36,448 nt of DNA from JACMRI01 sp043778625 (GTDB lineage Bacteria; Bacteroidota; Bacteroidia; UBA4408): contig JAYWFU010000005.1 in assembly GCA_043778625.1 (NCBI GenBank), forward strand, positions 1-36,448. Reading direction: 5' to 3'. The notes beneath the pieces were generated by a model. It saw only the letters and a list, made by a program, of their open reading frames with translations. It did not search any database and was not told where the DNA came from. Below, in pieces: positions 1 to 7,499 of the stretch (its first letter is position 1; every line of letters starts with the position of its first letter). The translations under genes and the position numbers were made by a program.

Positions 1-1
1 G

Positions 2-163
2 TTTTGGAAATATAACGACGGTACTATTATTAAAGAAGATGGCATAGCCGTAATAGAAAATGTACAACGATTAAACACCTTGATTGTAAACAAATACAAT
101 ACAGAGGTAACGAAAATAATTTTTTCATTTAAAGAGTTAAATAAAAAAATGAACAAAAAATAG
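2..163 (+). CDS. C-terminal fragment of an unknown protein
   Basis: An open frame enters from the left edge and ends at a TAG at 161-163, giving the last 53 residues of a protein whose start lies outside the window. The visible part begins FWKYNDGTIIKEDGIAV and ends with a lysine-rich tail (KELNKKMNKK). It is hydrophilic, and no family motif or membrane segment is visible. The reading is supported by the lack of stops and Bacteroidota-like codon use, but the fragment is too short for a functional call. It converges on the minus-strand S74 gene, with a hairpin repeat between them. Confidence 0.5.
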   Translation, partial: FWKYNDGTIIKEDGIAVIENVQRLNTLIVNKYNTEVTKIIFSFKELNKKMNKK

Positions 164-244
164 TAATTAAAAAATATGATTGTCCGTTTGAATGCCTAAT
201 TCCTTTTCTTCATATTAAGGGGGCACCTAAAACAACTGAATTAG

Positions 245-311
245 CGCCTTGATTCGTGTCATCACGAAACAATTAATGCACTATTGTTTCGTGAGGACAC
301 CAACCAAGGCG
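245..311. repeat. BIME-like hairpin repeat, copy A
   Basis: Two 29-nt arms (245-273 and 283-311) are inverted copies of each other, matching at 26 of 29 positions, with a 9-nt loop. Each arm also folds on itself around a TTCGTG/CACGAA core, so the element is a pair of small hairpins in opposite orientation. It lies 57 nt downstream of the S74 gene stop, between two converging genes. The flank at about 172-205 (TCCGTTTGAATGCCTAATT) resembles the flank of copy C near 3107-3135, so the repeated unit may be longer than the hairpin. Confidence 0.75.
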
Positions 312-367
312 GGAGTACTCATTATAGTTGTTTTATTAATTGAAAGTAAATATACTATTTGTTTTAT

Positions 368-2998
368 TTACTTTTTTTGCAATAGCTCTACTTGTTTTTT
401 AAGTAATTCTATTTGTGCTTGTTGTGCTTGCAAGGCAGCTTCGTGCTTGGCGTTTAACTCCTTAATAGCCTCAATAAGTATAGGGGTAAACTTACTATAA
501 TCCACACCTTTGTAGCCATCGCTACTGGTGTTAATAAGTTGTGGGTACACAGCTTCTACCTCTTGCGCTATTACGCCTACTTGTGTGCCTGTGCCAAAGC
601 CTTTTTCTTTGTGTTCAGCTTTCATTTCGTAGCTTACGCCACGTAGTTTAAGCACGTTAGTTAATGCCTCTTGCAAGGTATTAATGTTTTGCTTATAACG
701 TGCATCACTTGGGGTTATGCTACCGCTAGCTAGTATGTTGCCAATTACGTGTAGTTTTTCAGTAGGCGCAGCTGTACCTATTCCCACTTTGCCATTATGG
801 TCTATTGTCATACGAGGTAAATCTGTTGAATTAGAACTATTTGGAGTAGTACGAAATTCTATTTTAGTCCCCTTGTTATTAGTTGTATAATCTTCAGTAG
901 TGAAAAAGTACATGCTTGCACCTCCATAATTAGCATTGCCTCCATCAATAGCAGCTCTCCCTATATAAGCTGATAGCACATCGCCAGCTAGGGGATAAGC
1001 AGGTGATGTTTTACTTCCACGTGCATAATTGCCTATAAAATAAGGGTGGTAGTTTATAACAGCTCCATTACGATAAGTAAAAGCTTCAATACCTGAGTAG
1101 CCACCCTCTACCGTTCCGCGTATAGCGTTGTTAGCACCTGAGGCAAATATATCTAAAATAGTATTTGGCGTTTTTGTGCCTATGCCCACATTACCATTAT
1201 GGTCTATTGTCATACGAGGTAAATCTGTTGAATTAGAACTATTTGGAGTAGTACGAAATTCTATTTTAGTCCCCTTGTTAGTAATTGTATAATCTTCAGT
1301 AGTAAAAAAGTACATACTTGCACCTCCATAATTACCACCACTGTTTCCATCAATAGCATCTCGCCCTATATAAGCTGATAAGGGATGATCGAAAAGTGGG
1401 TAGGTAGCTCCTCCTTTAGTGCCGTTGGCTGCAAGGCCCATAAAGTAAGGGTGAGCTATAATACTTCCAGCTCTGTAAGAGTATGCTTCCATACCCGAAT
1501 AGCCACCATCTACCGTTTCGCGTATAGCGTTGCGAGGACCCGTTGCAAATACATCTAAAATAGTACTAGGCGCTACTGTACCTATACCTACGTTGCCGTT
1601 TGTGTTAAGTATGCGCATGTTTTCAATTCCTCTAGTTTTTAGTACCAAATCTTGTGCATCAGTTGTGCCTACAAAGTTAGCTCCTGCTGTAGTGCTGGCG
1701 TTACCTTTAAGTAGCCATGCTTGGGCTTTAATACTATCAGTAATGTTTTGTGCGGCGGGTATAACCACGTTTGCGCCCGTTACTCCGTTTACGGTAGTGC
1801 TAAGGTCGCCAGTGGTAGTGTTGTACGTATTACTCACGGTGTTTACTGCTGGTGCGGTAGCTGTTACCCCATTAACGGTACTAGTTATGGTGTTACCGGC
1901 ACTTGCTAAAGTATTTGTAGTGGCGGGTACTATGGTGCTTAAGTTAACTGGTGCACCAGCCACGCCATTAACTGTGGTGGTAAGGTTAGTACCCGCAAGG
2001 CTATTACTCACGGTGTTTACTGCTGGTGCGGTAGCTGTTACCCCATTAACGGTGCTGGTTATGGTGTTAGTTGGGTTAGTAAGTGTGTTGGTGGTGGTAG
2101 GCACTATCGTTATTTGTGGTACCCATGTAGGTGCTACGCCTGCGCCTTGGCTTATGAGTAAGTCGCCGATGGTGCCGCTTAATCCGGCGGGTTTAAGGTC
2201 GTTGCCAAACTCTACGCTACCCGTAGTTTTTATGTTGCCTATTACATCTAGTTTTTCGGTAGGTAGGGTTTGCCCTATACCCACGTTGCCTGTGCCGCTC
2301 ATTACGCTTATACGTACAGAGTTATTAGTTATAATGTTAAGGTTACGTGCATTAAGTGTGCCTAGTTGGTTGGTAGCATTGGCGTTATTACCTTTGAGTA
2401 GCCATGCTTGGGCAGCAATACTATCGCTAATGGTTTGCAGTATGTTTTGGCCGCCTACATATAGGCTATCAAACTTGCCAAAGCCGCCAATAATAGTATC
2501 TGCCTTAATGGTGTTAGCGTACAGATAGTTAGTAAATATACTATCGGCACGTAGTAGCTTAATGTAGGCACTATCTGCCTTAATATAAGTGGAAAATAAG
2601 TTGGTTATGAATGCACTATCTGCTTTTAAATAGTGTACAAATAAGCTATCTACTTTTAATAGGTTGATGATAACTGTATCGCCACTATTGGCAATGCCCG
2701 TGGTGGCGCACATGCTCTTCCAATTGGTTATGGTACTGTTATAATAGTTAAAACAATTTTCGGTAGTGTTGTACACTAGCAAACCATTGGGTGGTGTGGT
2801 TATGGCGTTCATTTGTACTGCTGTTAGGCGCGGTACAAGCACACCTTTATCTATGGCTTGTAACTCCAGTATAGCTTTGGGGTGAGGGGTTGTGGTACCA
2901 ATACCCACATTGTTTTGGGCTTGGGTAGTTAGGGTTAGTACTATACTTAGTGTAGCTAATGCTAGTGTTTTGGTTGCGTAAGAGTATATTGTTTTCAT
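368..2998 (-). CDS. Exported tail-fibre-like protein with S74 chaperone domain
   Basis: An 876-residue protein with an N-terminal signal peptide (about 1-27, ending TTQAQ). Several NVGIG(T)-type motifs follow, typical of Bacteroidota tail-fibre-domain proteins. The middle is low-complexity and Thr/Asn/Val-rich with repeated STVNGVTATAPAVNTVSN units. Two near-identical modules of about 134 residues come next (402-nt DNA period). The C-terminal 113 residues form a peptidase S74 intramolecular chaperone domain: SDARYKQNI at 764-772, then GVIAQEVEAVYP and a terminal coiled coil. In endosialidases this domain drives trimer folding and is cut off autocatalytically at the Ser. Here Ser764 and Lys769 keep the Ser-x4-Lys spacing, so self-cleavage is plausible. 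No T9SS sorting domain is visible. The likely product is a trimeric fibrous surface protein. The family is clear but the biological role is unknown. Confidence 0.88.
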   Translation of the reverse strand: MKTIYSYATKTLALATLSIVLTLTTQAQNNVGIGTTTPHPKAILELQAIDKGVLVPRLTAVQMNAITTPPNGLLVYNTTENCFNYYNSTITNWKSMCATTGIANSGDTVIINLLKVDSLFVHYLKADSAFITNLFSTYIKADSAYIKLLRADSIFTNYLYANTIKADTIIGGFGKFDSLYVGGQNILQTISDSIAAQAWLLKGNNANATNQLGTLNARNLNIITNNSVRISVMSGTGNVGIGQTLPTEKLDVIGNIKTTGSVEFGNDLKPAGLSGTIGDLLISQGAGVAPTWVPQITIVPTTTNTLTNPTNTITSTVNGVTATAPAVNTVSNSLAGTNLTTTVNGVAGAPVNLSTIVPATTNTLASAGNTITSTVNGVTATAPAVNTVSNTYNTTTGDLSTTVNGVTGANVVIPAAQNITDSIKAQAWLLKGNASTTAGANFVGTTDAQDLVLKTRGIENMRILNTNGNVGIGTVAPSTILDVFATGPRNAIRETVDGGYSGMEAYSYRAGSIIAHPYFMGLAANGTKGGATYPLFDHPLSAYIGRDAIDGNSGGNYGGASMYFFTTEDYTITNKGTKIEFRTTPNSSNSTDLPRMTIDHNGNVGIGTKTPNTILDIFASGANNAIRGTVEGGYSGIEAFTYRNGAVINYHPYFIGNYARGSKTSPAYPLAGDVLSAYIGRAAIDGGNANYGGASMYFFTTEDYTTNNKGTKIEFRTTPNSSNSTDLPRMTIDHNGKVGIGTAAPTEKLHVIGNILASGSITPSDARYKQNINTLQEALTNVLKLRGVSYEMKAEHKEKGFGTGTQVGVIAQEVEAVYPQLINTSSDGYKGVDYSKFTPILIEAIKELNAKHEAALQAQQAQIELLKKQVELLQKK

Positions 2999-3059
2999 TA
3001 GGTATTGTTTTATAAGATTAATTTGTGTTTACAACATATCGTAGATAGATATTGTTCGA

Positions 3060-3096
3060 CAAACATAGTATTAATAGTTAATTAATACTATGTTTG
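3060..3096. promoter_or_regulatory. Perfect 16-bp inverted repeat with mirrored -7 boxes
   Basis: CAAACATAGTATTAAT (3060-3075) is followed by the 5-nt spacer AGTTA and its exact reverse complement (3081-3096). The outer end of each arm reads TATGTTTG, matching the Bacteroidota -7 consensus TAnnTTTG, on both strands. The minus-strand box lies 62 nt upstream of the S74 start codon, a good promoter distance, though no clear -33 TTG is seen at the expected spacing. It could be a symmetric operator over a promoter, divergent promoters, or an RNA hairpin. Confidence 0.5.
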
Positions 3097-3140
3097 CTAA
3101 AATTAAAAATATGCTCCGTTTAATTGCCTAATTTATTATT

Positions 3141-3364
3141 TTATAGATATTGAAAAATTAAAAGAATTAATCGCCGTTTTGTTTCGTGGGGACACGAACA
3201 AAGGCGAAAAAATTAAAATGAGTTTATATTTTTACTAACTCTAAGTGCATCCATCCTAACGATGTGTTTGATAAAATTAAAATGTGTTTATATTTTAACT
3301 CCGCTTTAAGTACGTCCATCGGAATTCACCCTTTATAGATATTGAAAAATTAAAAGAATTAATC
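3141..3364. repeat. 32-nt direct repeat pair
   Basis: The same 32 bases, beginning TTATAGATATTGAAAAATTA, occur at 3141-3172 and 3333-3364, offset by 192 nt. Each copy runs directly into a BIME-like hairpin (copy C or copy B), so the repeat is probably the flank of the same element and arose by local duplication. Confidence 0.8.
3171..3206. repeat. BIME-like hairpin repeat, half copy C
   Basis: This copy keeps TCGCC from the left arm joined directly to a complete right arm ending AAGGCG. Compared with copy B, the inner part of the left arm and the loop are missing. The remaining half can still fold through TTCGTG, a GGGA loop and CACGAA. It reads as an internal-deletion derivative of the full element. 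Confidence 0.65.
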
Positions 3365-3366
3365 AT

Positions 3367-3433
3367 CGCCTTGTTTCGTATCCTCACGAAACAATTAATA
3401 CTGTTTTGGTTCGTGGGGACACGAACCAAGGCG
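3367..3433. repeat. BIME-like hairpin repeat, copy B
   Basis: Arms at 3367-3395 and 3405-3433 are inverted copies with a few mismatches. The right half is itself a perfect hairpin: TTGGTTCGTG (3406-3415), loop GGGA, CACGAACCAA (3420-3429), then GGCG. It sits 29 nt downstream of the minus-strand glycosylase stop, so in that transcript it could act as a 3' stabilising hairpin or weak terminator. Confidence 0.75.
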
Positions 3434-3461
3434 AAAGGTAATTAAACGAAAAAAACATATT

Positions 3462-4085
3462 TTATTTTAATTCAGTTTTAAGTACATCTTTCCATTTCCA
3501 GAGGCACATACAAGCGTAAGTACGGTAGGGTTGCCATTGTTGGGCTATGGTAATCATTTGTTTTTTGTAGATTTTTGTTTGTGAGGGGTCAATACCGTAT
3601 AAGTTTTTCATGGCGGTAACTATGCCTAGGTCGTCGGTGGTAAACACATCGGGGCGTGCTAAGCTAAACATTAGTATCATTTCTACCGTCCATTTGCCCA
3701 CACCTTTTATTTGGGTGAGGTAATCAATTAATTCTTCGTTGGTTTGTTTTTGTAATTGTGTATAATCTAAGGTTTTATCTATTGAAAACTGAGCTATGTT
3801 TTTAATATAGCCTGCTTTTTGGTACGACAGTCCTACACTACGAAGTTGCTCAGTATCTACTGCTAATACTAGGTTAGCGTAAGGTTCGTTGTACGGAAAC
3901 AAATCTAAAAATCGTTGCCAAATAGTAGCAGCGGCTTTAGTACTTAGTTGTTGCCCAACAATGGCTCTAAGCAATACAACATACAAATTAGTGTTGGGAG
4001 TAATGGGCACAATGCCTACTTGCTTTACTATTGGCGCTAGTATTGGGTCGTTAGATAAATGATATATTGCTTTGGTAACTGACAT
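3462..4085 (-). CDS. DNA-3-methyladenine glycosylase, AlkA-like (HhH-GPD family)
   Basis: A base-excision repair glycosylase that removes alkylated purines from DNA. The sequence shows the GQQLSTKAA helix, the helix-hairpin-helix LTQIKGVGKWTVEMIL and the TTDDLG segment, whose second Asp (152 from the chosen start) aligns with the catalytic Asp of AlkA. I use the internal Met at 4085, giving 207 residues. The frame continues 17 codons upstream to 4136, but that extension (MLNTIFFPQKKN) is not family-like and runs into the GC-rich repeat element. No Ada or AlkB partner is adjacent. A BIME-like hairpin follows the stop. The family call is firm, while the precise substrate range is not visible. 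Confidence 0.88.
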   Translation of the reverse strand: MSVTKAIYHLSNDPILAPIVKQVGIVPITPNTNLYVVLLRAIVGQQLSTKAAATIWQRFLDLFPYNEPYANLVLAVDTEQLRSVGLSYQKAGYIKNIAQFSIDKTLDYTQLQKQTNEELIDYLTQIKGVGKWTVEMILMFSLARPDVFTTDDLGIVTAMKNLYGIDPSQTKIYKKQMITIAQQWQPYRTYACMCLWKWKDVLKTELK

Positions 4086-4135
4086 GGAGGTATGTTTTAA
4101 GTTTTTTTTTTGAGGGAAGAAAATAGTATTTAGCA

Positions 4136-4268
4136 CCCACCCCGCCCTGCGGGCACCCCGCCCTCAAAAGGAGGGGAATTAACGTGGCGTGAGTATGTTG
4201 GAGTATAAGTTATTGAGACAAAAAGGAGGGGAATAACGTGGCGTGAATATGTTGGAGTATAAGTTATT
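4136..4268. repeat. GC-rich element plus 45-nt tandem repeat
   Basis: A GC-rich block (4138-4165, CACCCCGCCCTGCGGGCACC...) contains the small hairpin CCCGC-CCT-GCGGG. Two copies of a 44-45-nt unit follow, starting GGAGGGGAAT and ending GGAGTATAAGTTATT (4170-4214 and 4225-4268, 55-nt period). A minus-strand frame through it would encode SPPFEGGVPAGRGG, a string I associate with non-coding dispersed repeats in Bacteroidota rather than with a real protein. The base composition is unlike either neighbour. Confidence 0.65.
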
Positions 4269-4310
4269 ACTACAAGCTCAATTAACTTTTGAAAGTAAAA
4301 ATTAACTAAT

Positions 4311-4348
4311 AAAAAAAGCCTCACAATTAATTATGTGAGGCTTTTTTT
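4311..4348 (-). terminator. Rho-independent terminator after rpsT (bidirectional form)
   Basis: The inverted repeat AAAAAAAGCCTCACA (4311-4325), an 8-nt loop and TGTGAGGCTTTTTTT (4334-4348) form a perfect stem with a run of T on either strand. It begins 26 nt downstream of the rpsT stop and ends the long minus-strand run. Confidence 0.9.
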
Positions 4349-4374
4349 ATTTAAGGTAAATATTTTAAGATTAA

Positions 4375-4629
4375 TTATTTTAAAGTATTTACACGCTTAG
4401 TAAGTTTAGATATTAAATTACCCGCTTTGTTTTTGTGTATTACATTGCGTTTAGCCAATTTAGCAATCATTGATGCTACTTTAGGTAAGCTAGTAGTTGC
4501 TACAGTTTTTGAATTTTCGGCACGTAAATCGCGTATTGCATTACGTACTGTTTTGTGTTGGTAACGATTCAATGCACGTTTAGCCGCATTTGAACGAATT
4601 CTTTTGATTGCTGATTTATGATTAGCCAT
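4375..4629 (-). CDS. rpsT: 30S ribosomal protein S20
   Basis: An 84-residue basic protein starting MANHKSAIKRIRSNAAKRALN, the diagnostic bS20 start. It binds 16S rRNA during early assembly of the small subunit. Length and the Lys/Arg-rich helical composition are normal for the family. It is separated from the upstream zinc-ribbon gene by about 90 nt of very AT-rich sequence, enough for its own promoter, and is followed by a strong terminator, so it may be transcribed alone. Confidence 0.97.
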   Translation of the reverse strand: MANHKSAIKRIRSNAAKRALNRYQHKTVRNAIRDLRAENSKTVATTSLPKVASMIAKLAKRNVIHKNKAGNLISKLTKRVNTLK

Positions 4630-4720
4630 TTTGTTATATAATTCTTTTTATTGTTTTTATATTGATTGCAAATATCTTTTTTTATTTTGAATAATTCAAA
4701 TAAAATAGTGTTATTTTTTA

Positions 4721-5497
4721 TTATTCTATTATTTCGTTTAATAATGCGGCGTGGTCTACTAAAATACGTCCGCAATACTCGCATACGATAATTTTTTTGT
4801 GTAGTGCAATGTCCATTTGTGTTTGAGGTGGTATTTTGTTAAAGCACCCTCCGCACGAATCACGCTCAATAGCCACTACTGATAAGCCGTTGTGCGCATT
4901 GGTTTTAATACGTTTGTAGGCTGATAGTAAGCGAGGCTCAATATGCGATTGAGCATCGTTAGATTTTACGGTTAATATTTTTTCCTCTTTTTCAGTTTCC
5001 GAAATAATTTCGTTTAGTTCCTTACGTTTAGCTTCCAAGTCGTTGGTACGCTCGTTAAGCATTGTAGTAGAGGTTTCGTATAATTCGGTTTTTTGACCAA
5101 GCGCAAATTTGTATTCTTTTATTTTTTTGTCAGCCAGTTCAATCTCTAGTTTTTGGTACTCAATTTCTTTGCTAATAGCGTCAAATTCACGGTTGTTACG
5201 CACATTATCTTGTGCTTTTTCGTTACGTGTTATTGATGCTAATGCTTCGCGTTTGATGTTGTTTTTATCAGAAGTTAATGTTTCTAACTCATCAATTTCG
5301 GCTTTTATTTTATCAACACGCACGGTAAGCCCTAGTATTTCGTCTTCTAGGTCGTTTACCTCCAAAGGCAATTCGCCTCTTACGGTTTTAATTTTATCAA
5401 TTGCTGCATCTATTTGTTGTAATTGATACAACGCTCTCAAACGCTCTTCAATGGTTACTTCAATTTTTTCAGCTGCTGTTTTTGTTGCTTTTGCCAT
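4721..5497 (-). CDS. Coiled-coil protein with C4 zinc ribbon (COG1579-like)
   Basis: A 258-residue protein. Residues about 18-205 are a long charged coiled-coil hairpin (heptad-rich, many Glu/Lys), and the C-terminus is a zinc ribbon with Cys215-x2-Cys218 (CGGC) and Cys239-x2-Cys242 (CEYCGRIL). This matches the C4-type zinc-ribbon/CT398 family, whose proposed roles concern nucleic acids or flagellar/secretion chaperoning; its role in Bacteroidota is not settled. The start lies 5 nt after the nif3-like stop, so the two are co-translated, an arrangement common in Bacteroidota. Confidence 0.85.
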   Translation of the reverse strand: MAKATKTAAEKIEVTIEERLRALYQLQQIDAAIDKIKTVRGELPLEVNDLEDEILGLTVRVDKIKAEIDELETLTSDKNNIKREALASITRNEKAQDNVRNNREFDAISKEIEYQKLEIELADKKIKEYKFALGQKTELYETSTTMLNERTNDLEAKRKELNEIISETEKEEKILTVKSNDAQSHIEPRLLSAYKRIKTNAHNGLSVVAIERDSCGGCFNKIPPQTQMDIALHKKIIVCEYCGRILVDHAALLNEIIE

Positions 5498-5502
5498 TTG
5501 TG

Positions 5503-6609
5503 TTATATAAAATAATTTACAGAGTTGGTATTTATTTTTGATATATGAGTTGCGAAAGTAGTAAATTTTTTGTTTACTACCTCATATAATAATTCTTTAG
5601 TGTACTGTTCGCTTTCATAATGCCCTATATCGGCTATTAACAGGCAGTTTTCGGCATCAAAAAACTCATGATATTTATAATCGCCCGTTACAAATACATC
5701 AGCTTTTTGTGCTAAAGCATGGTTTAATAAAAATGAACCTGCGCCACCGCACACCGCAACTTTGCTAATTAAATTATTAGTTAACGCACTATGGCGGACT
5801 ACTGGCACGTTAAACTTACGCTGTAATAGTTGCATAAATTCGGTTTCGGATAGTGGAGTTGGTAATGTACCAATAATGCCTGCACCTACAGTAGTGTTGG
5901 TGTTATTGAGGGCAATAACTTGGTAAGCCACTTCCTCGTAAGGGTGGTTGGTTTTTAGTGCTGTAATAATTTGTTGTTCGTATTTAGCTTCAAACACTCC
6001 CTCAATACGGGTTTCGTTTACTTTTTCGCGTACATTAATTGTCCCAATAACAGGGTTGCTACCCTCCAAAGGCTTAAATGTACCTGTGCCATTTATCATA
6101 AAATTACATTCGTCGTAATGCCCAATACGTCCAAAACCATTGTTAAATAAGGCTTGTAACACAGCATCGGTATATTTAACGGGGATGTAGGTAATTAATT
6201 TTTTAAGCGTACATACTTCGTTTTTAGGCGCGAGTATTTGAGTATTAGTTAGGTTTAGTTTACTAGCAATAGCGGTATTTACACCGCCTATCACGTGGTC
6301 GAGATTAGTATGTATGGCGTATATACCAATATTGTGTTGTATGGCTTTAATAACTACACGCTCAATATAGGTGTTACCATTAATTTTTTTGAGACCTTTA
6401 AACACTATGGGGTGGTGCGCTATTATTAGGTTGCAGCCCAAGGCTATTGCTTCTTCCACTACAGCTTCGGTGCAATCGAGGGTGGTTAATGCACCTTTGC
6501 ACTCTGTAGCGGCATTGCCTACAATAAGCCCACAGTTGTCGTAACTCTCTTGGTAATGTAAGGGGGCAAGCTCTTCTAAATAACTAATAACGGATTGAAT
6601 GGTGGTCAT
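5503..6609 (-). CDS. Nif3-like dinuclear metal-centre protein (YbgI/YqfO family)
   Basis: A 368-residue member of the NIF3/GTP-cyclohydrolase I type 2 superfamily, which forms hexameric toroids with a two-metal site. Metal-ligand motifs are visible: IIAHHPIVF (His65, His66), YAIHTNLDH (about 98-106) and IGHYESE (His330, Glu334). The length fits the long form with a central CutA-like insert between the two halves of the core. The exact reaction is unknown for the family; some members are described as hydrolases. It lies directly upstream of the zinc-ribbon gene and only 30 nt downstream of the accessory cassette, so its transcription may now depend on a promoter in or before that cassette. Confidence 0.9.
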   Translation of the reverse strand: MTTIQSVISYLEELAPLHYQESYDNCGLIVGNAATECKGALTTLDCTEAVVEEAIALGCNLIIAHHPIVFKGLKKINGNTYIERVVIKAIQHNIGIYAIHTNLDHVIGGVNTAIASKLNLTNTQILAPKNEVCTLKKLITYIPVKYTDAVLQALFNNGFGRIGHYDECNFMINGTGTFKPLEGSNPVIGTINVREKVNETRIEGVFEAKYEQQIITALKTNHPYEEVAYQVIALNNTNTTVGAGIIGTLPTPLSETEFMQLLQRKFNVPVVRHSALTNNLISKVAVCGGAGSFLLNHALAQKADVFVTGDYKYHEFFDAENCLLIADIGHYESEQYTKELLYEVVNKKFTTFATHISKINTNSVNYFI

Positions 6610-6639
6610 AGGTATAATTGATTTTAAATTAATTAAAAT

Positions 6640-7497
6640 TTACGGATGAAAATTGTAATGACCTTTACAAGCAATAAACGTAACTATATTGTTGGCTAAA
6701 GAGTAACTTAATCTATCTAGTAATGTTATTCTTTTTGAAGCCTCCTTACCTCTATTACTTAGGTTTTCAGTTTTACCAATTCCTCCTGTAAATGGGTGTA
6801 TTTGAACATCTTTCATAAGCGATAGAATTTTATTAAACTCAACTTCATTTTCCTTTTTCCAATTGAATAATTGAGTTAAAAAGTTAGTTGAAAAACAGAT
6901 TGTATATTTTTCAAATCCTAAATATTTTTTTAGGGACTCTTCATCAATAATTAATTCCCCTAAAAAATTATCTTTCCATTCGTTAAATTCAACTGACACT
7001 AAGTCCTCTACACCAGAAATATTGTAGGCTATTAAATTTAATGAGTCGCTTGTTAAAATATTAATTTTTCGATTATTCCAACATACATGAGAATTTAAGC
7101 TAATTAATGGTACAGACTTTATAATAGCAACTACTAATGCTGAAGAGTCCTCGCTTACGGGATAAATTTCTTTATCAATATTTATAATTGAATATTCAGA
7201 AATATCATAAAAAGAATTTAAGTCATCGTTATTTAAGTCGTCAATAAATGGTTTTTTAATTAAACCAAGAATTAAATTTCTCAAATTTTTGTTTTCCAGT
7301 TGATTTAACCAATCATAAAAAGTGTTTGTTTGGGTAATTAATTTGTTACTGAAATTTATTGAAAATCTAATACCTTTAAAATCTACTTTTTGCTTGGCAA
7401 GCTTATAGGTCTTAATTAGTTGTTTAAATCGTTCTTCAGCAAGATTATTATTGCTAGCTAAAGGAAATACAGATAATTGATTAAAAATCAACTCCAT
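6640..7497 (-). CDS. Protein with C-terminal YoeB-like RNase toxin domain
   Basis: A 285-residue protein and third gene of the cassette, starting 2 nt after the ATPase stop. Residues about 1-195 match no family I recognise; they are Asn/Leu/Ile-rich with no membrane segment. Residues about 197-281 align along their length with the YoeB/Txe toxin: TICFSTNFLTQLFNW matches its first strand and helix, HPFTGGIGKTENL matches its PFEGKGKPEPL, then come SKRIT, LDRLSY and KGHY. The positions equivalent to E. coli YoeB Glu46, Arg59, Arg65, His83 and Tyr84 are Glu244, Arg256, Arg262, His280 and Tyr281, all kept. YoeB cleaves mRNA in the ribosomal A site. No YefM-type antitoxin gene is adjacent. The domain match is what I see; the effector role is inferred. 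Confidence 0.75.
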   Translation of the reverse strand: MELIFNQLSVFPLASNNNLAEERFKQLIKTYKLAKQKVDFKGIRFSINFSNKLITQTNTFYDWLNQLENKNLRNLILGLIKKPFIDDLNNDDLNSFYDISEYSIINIDKEIYPVSEDSSALVVAIIKSVPLISLNSHVCWNNRKINILTSDSLNLIAYNISGVEDLVSVEFNEWKDNFLGELIIDEESLKKYLGFEKYTICFSTNFLTQLFNWKKENEVEFNKILSLMKDVQIHPFTGGIGKTENLSNRGKEASKRITLLDRLSYSLANNIVTFIACKGHYNFHP

Positions 7498-7499
7498 TT

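Larger units (their letters stand above)
2999..3461. other. Repeat-rich intergenic region
   Basis: This 463-bp gap between two minus-strand genes holds no convincing gene. It contains a perfect 16-bp inverted repeat (3060-3096), two copies of a 32-nt direct repeat, two BIME-like hairpin copies (C and B), and a degenerate duplication of about 65-nt period (about 3208-3254 and 3273-3320). It looks like a site where small repeats have accumulated by local duplication. Confidence 0.7.

Noticed and set aside
1530..2528. Long plus-strand open frame of 332 codons
   Set aside because: It is antisense to the repetitive Thr/Asn/Val-rich part of the S74 gene; the openness comes from the biased codons, and the product has no family features.
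368..2998. Phage or tailocin tail fibre locus
   Set aside because: The S74 domain occurs in phage fibres, but the protein has a signal peptide and no neighbouring phage structural genes, so an exported bacterial surface protein is more likely.
3141..3433. CRISPR array
   Set aside because: Only two copies of the direct repeat, spaced 192 nt with related sequence between them; there are no regular unique spacers and no cas genes.
3462..4136. Longer start for the AlkA-like glycosylase
   Set aside because: The extra 17 residues are unlike the family and overlap the repeat element; Met at 4085 gives a normal N-terminus.
4130..4324. Minus-strand 64-residue frame with SPPFEGGVPAGRGGC
   Set aside because: It runs through a tandem DNA repeat and the rpsT terminator; the peptide is the translation of a dispersed GC-rich element, not a gene.
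6640..7497. Classical YefM-YoeB toxin-antitoxin pair
   Set aside because: The toxin domain is fused to a long N-terminal region, and no small antitoxin gene lies on either side; the upstream partner is an ATPase.
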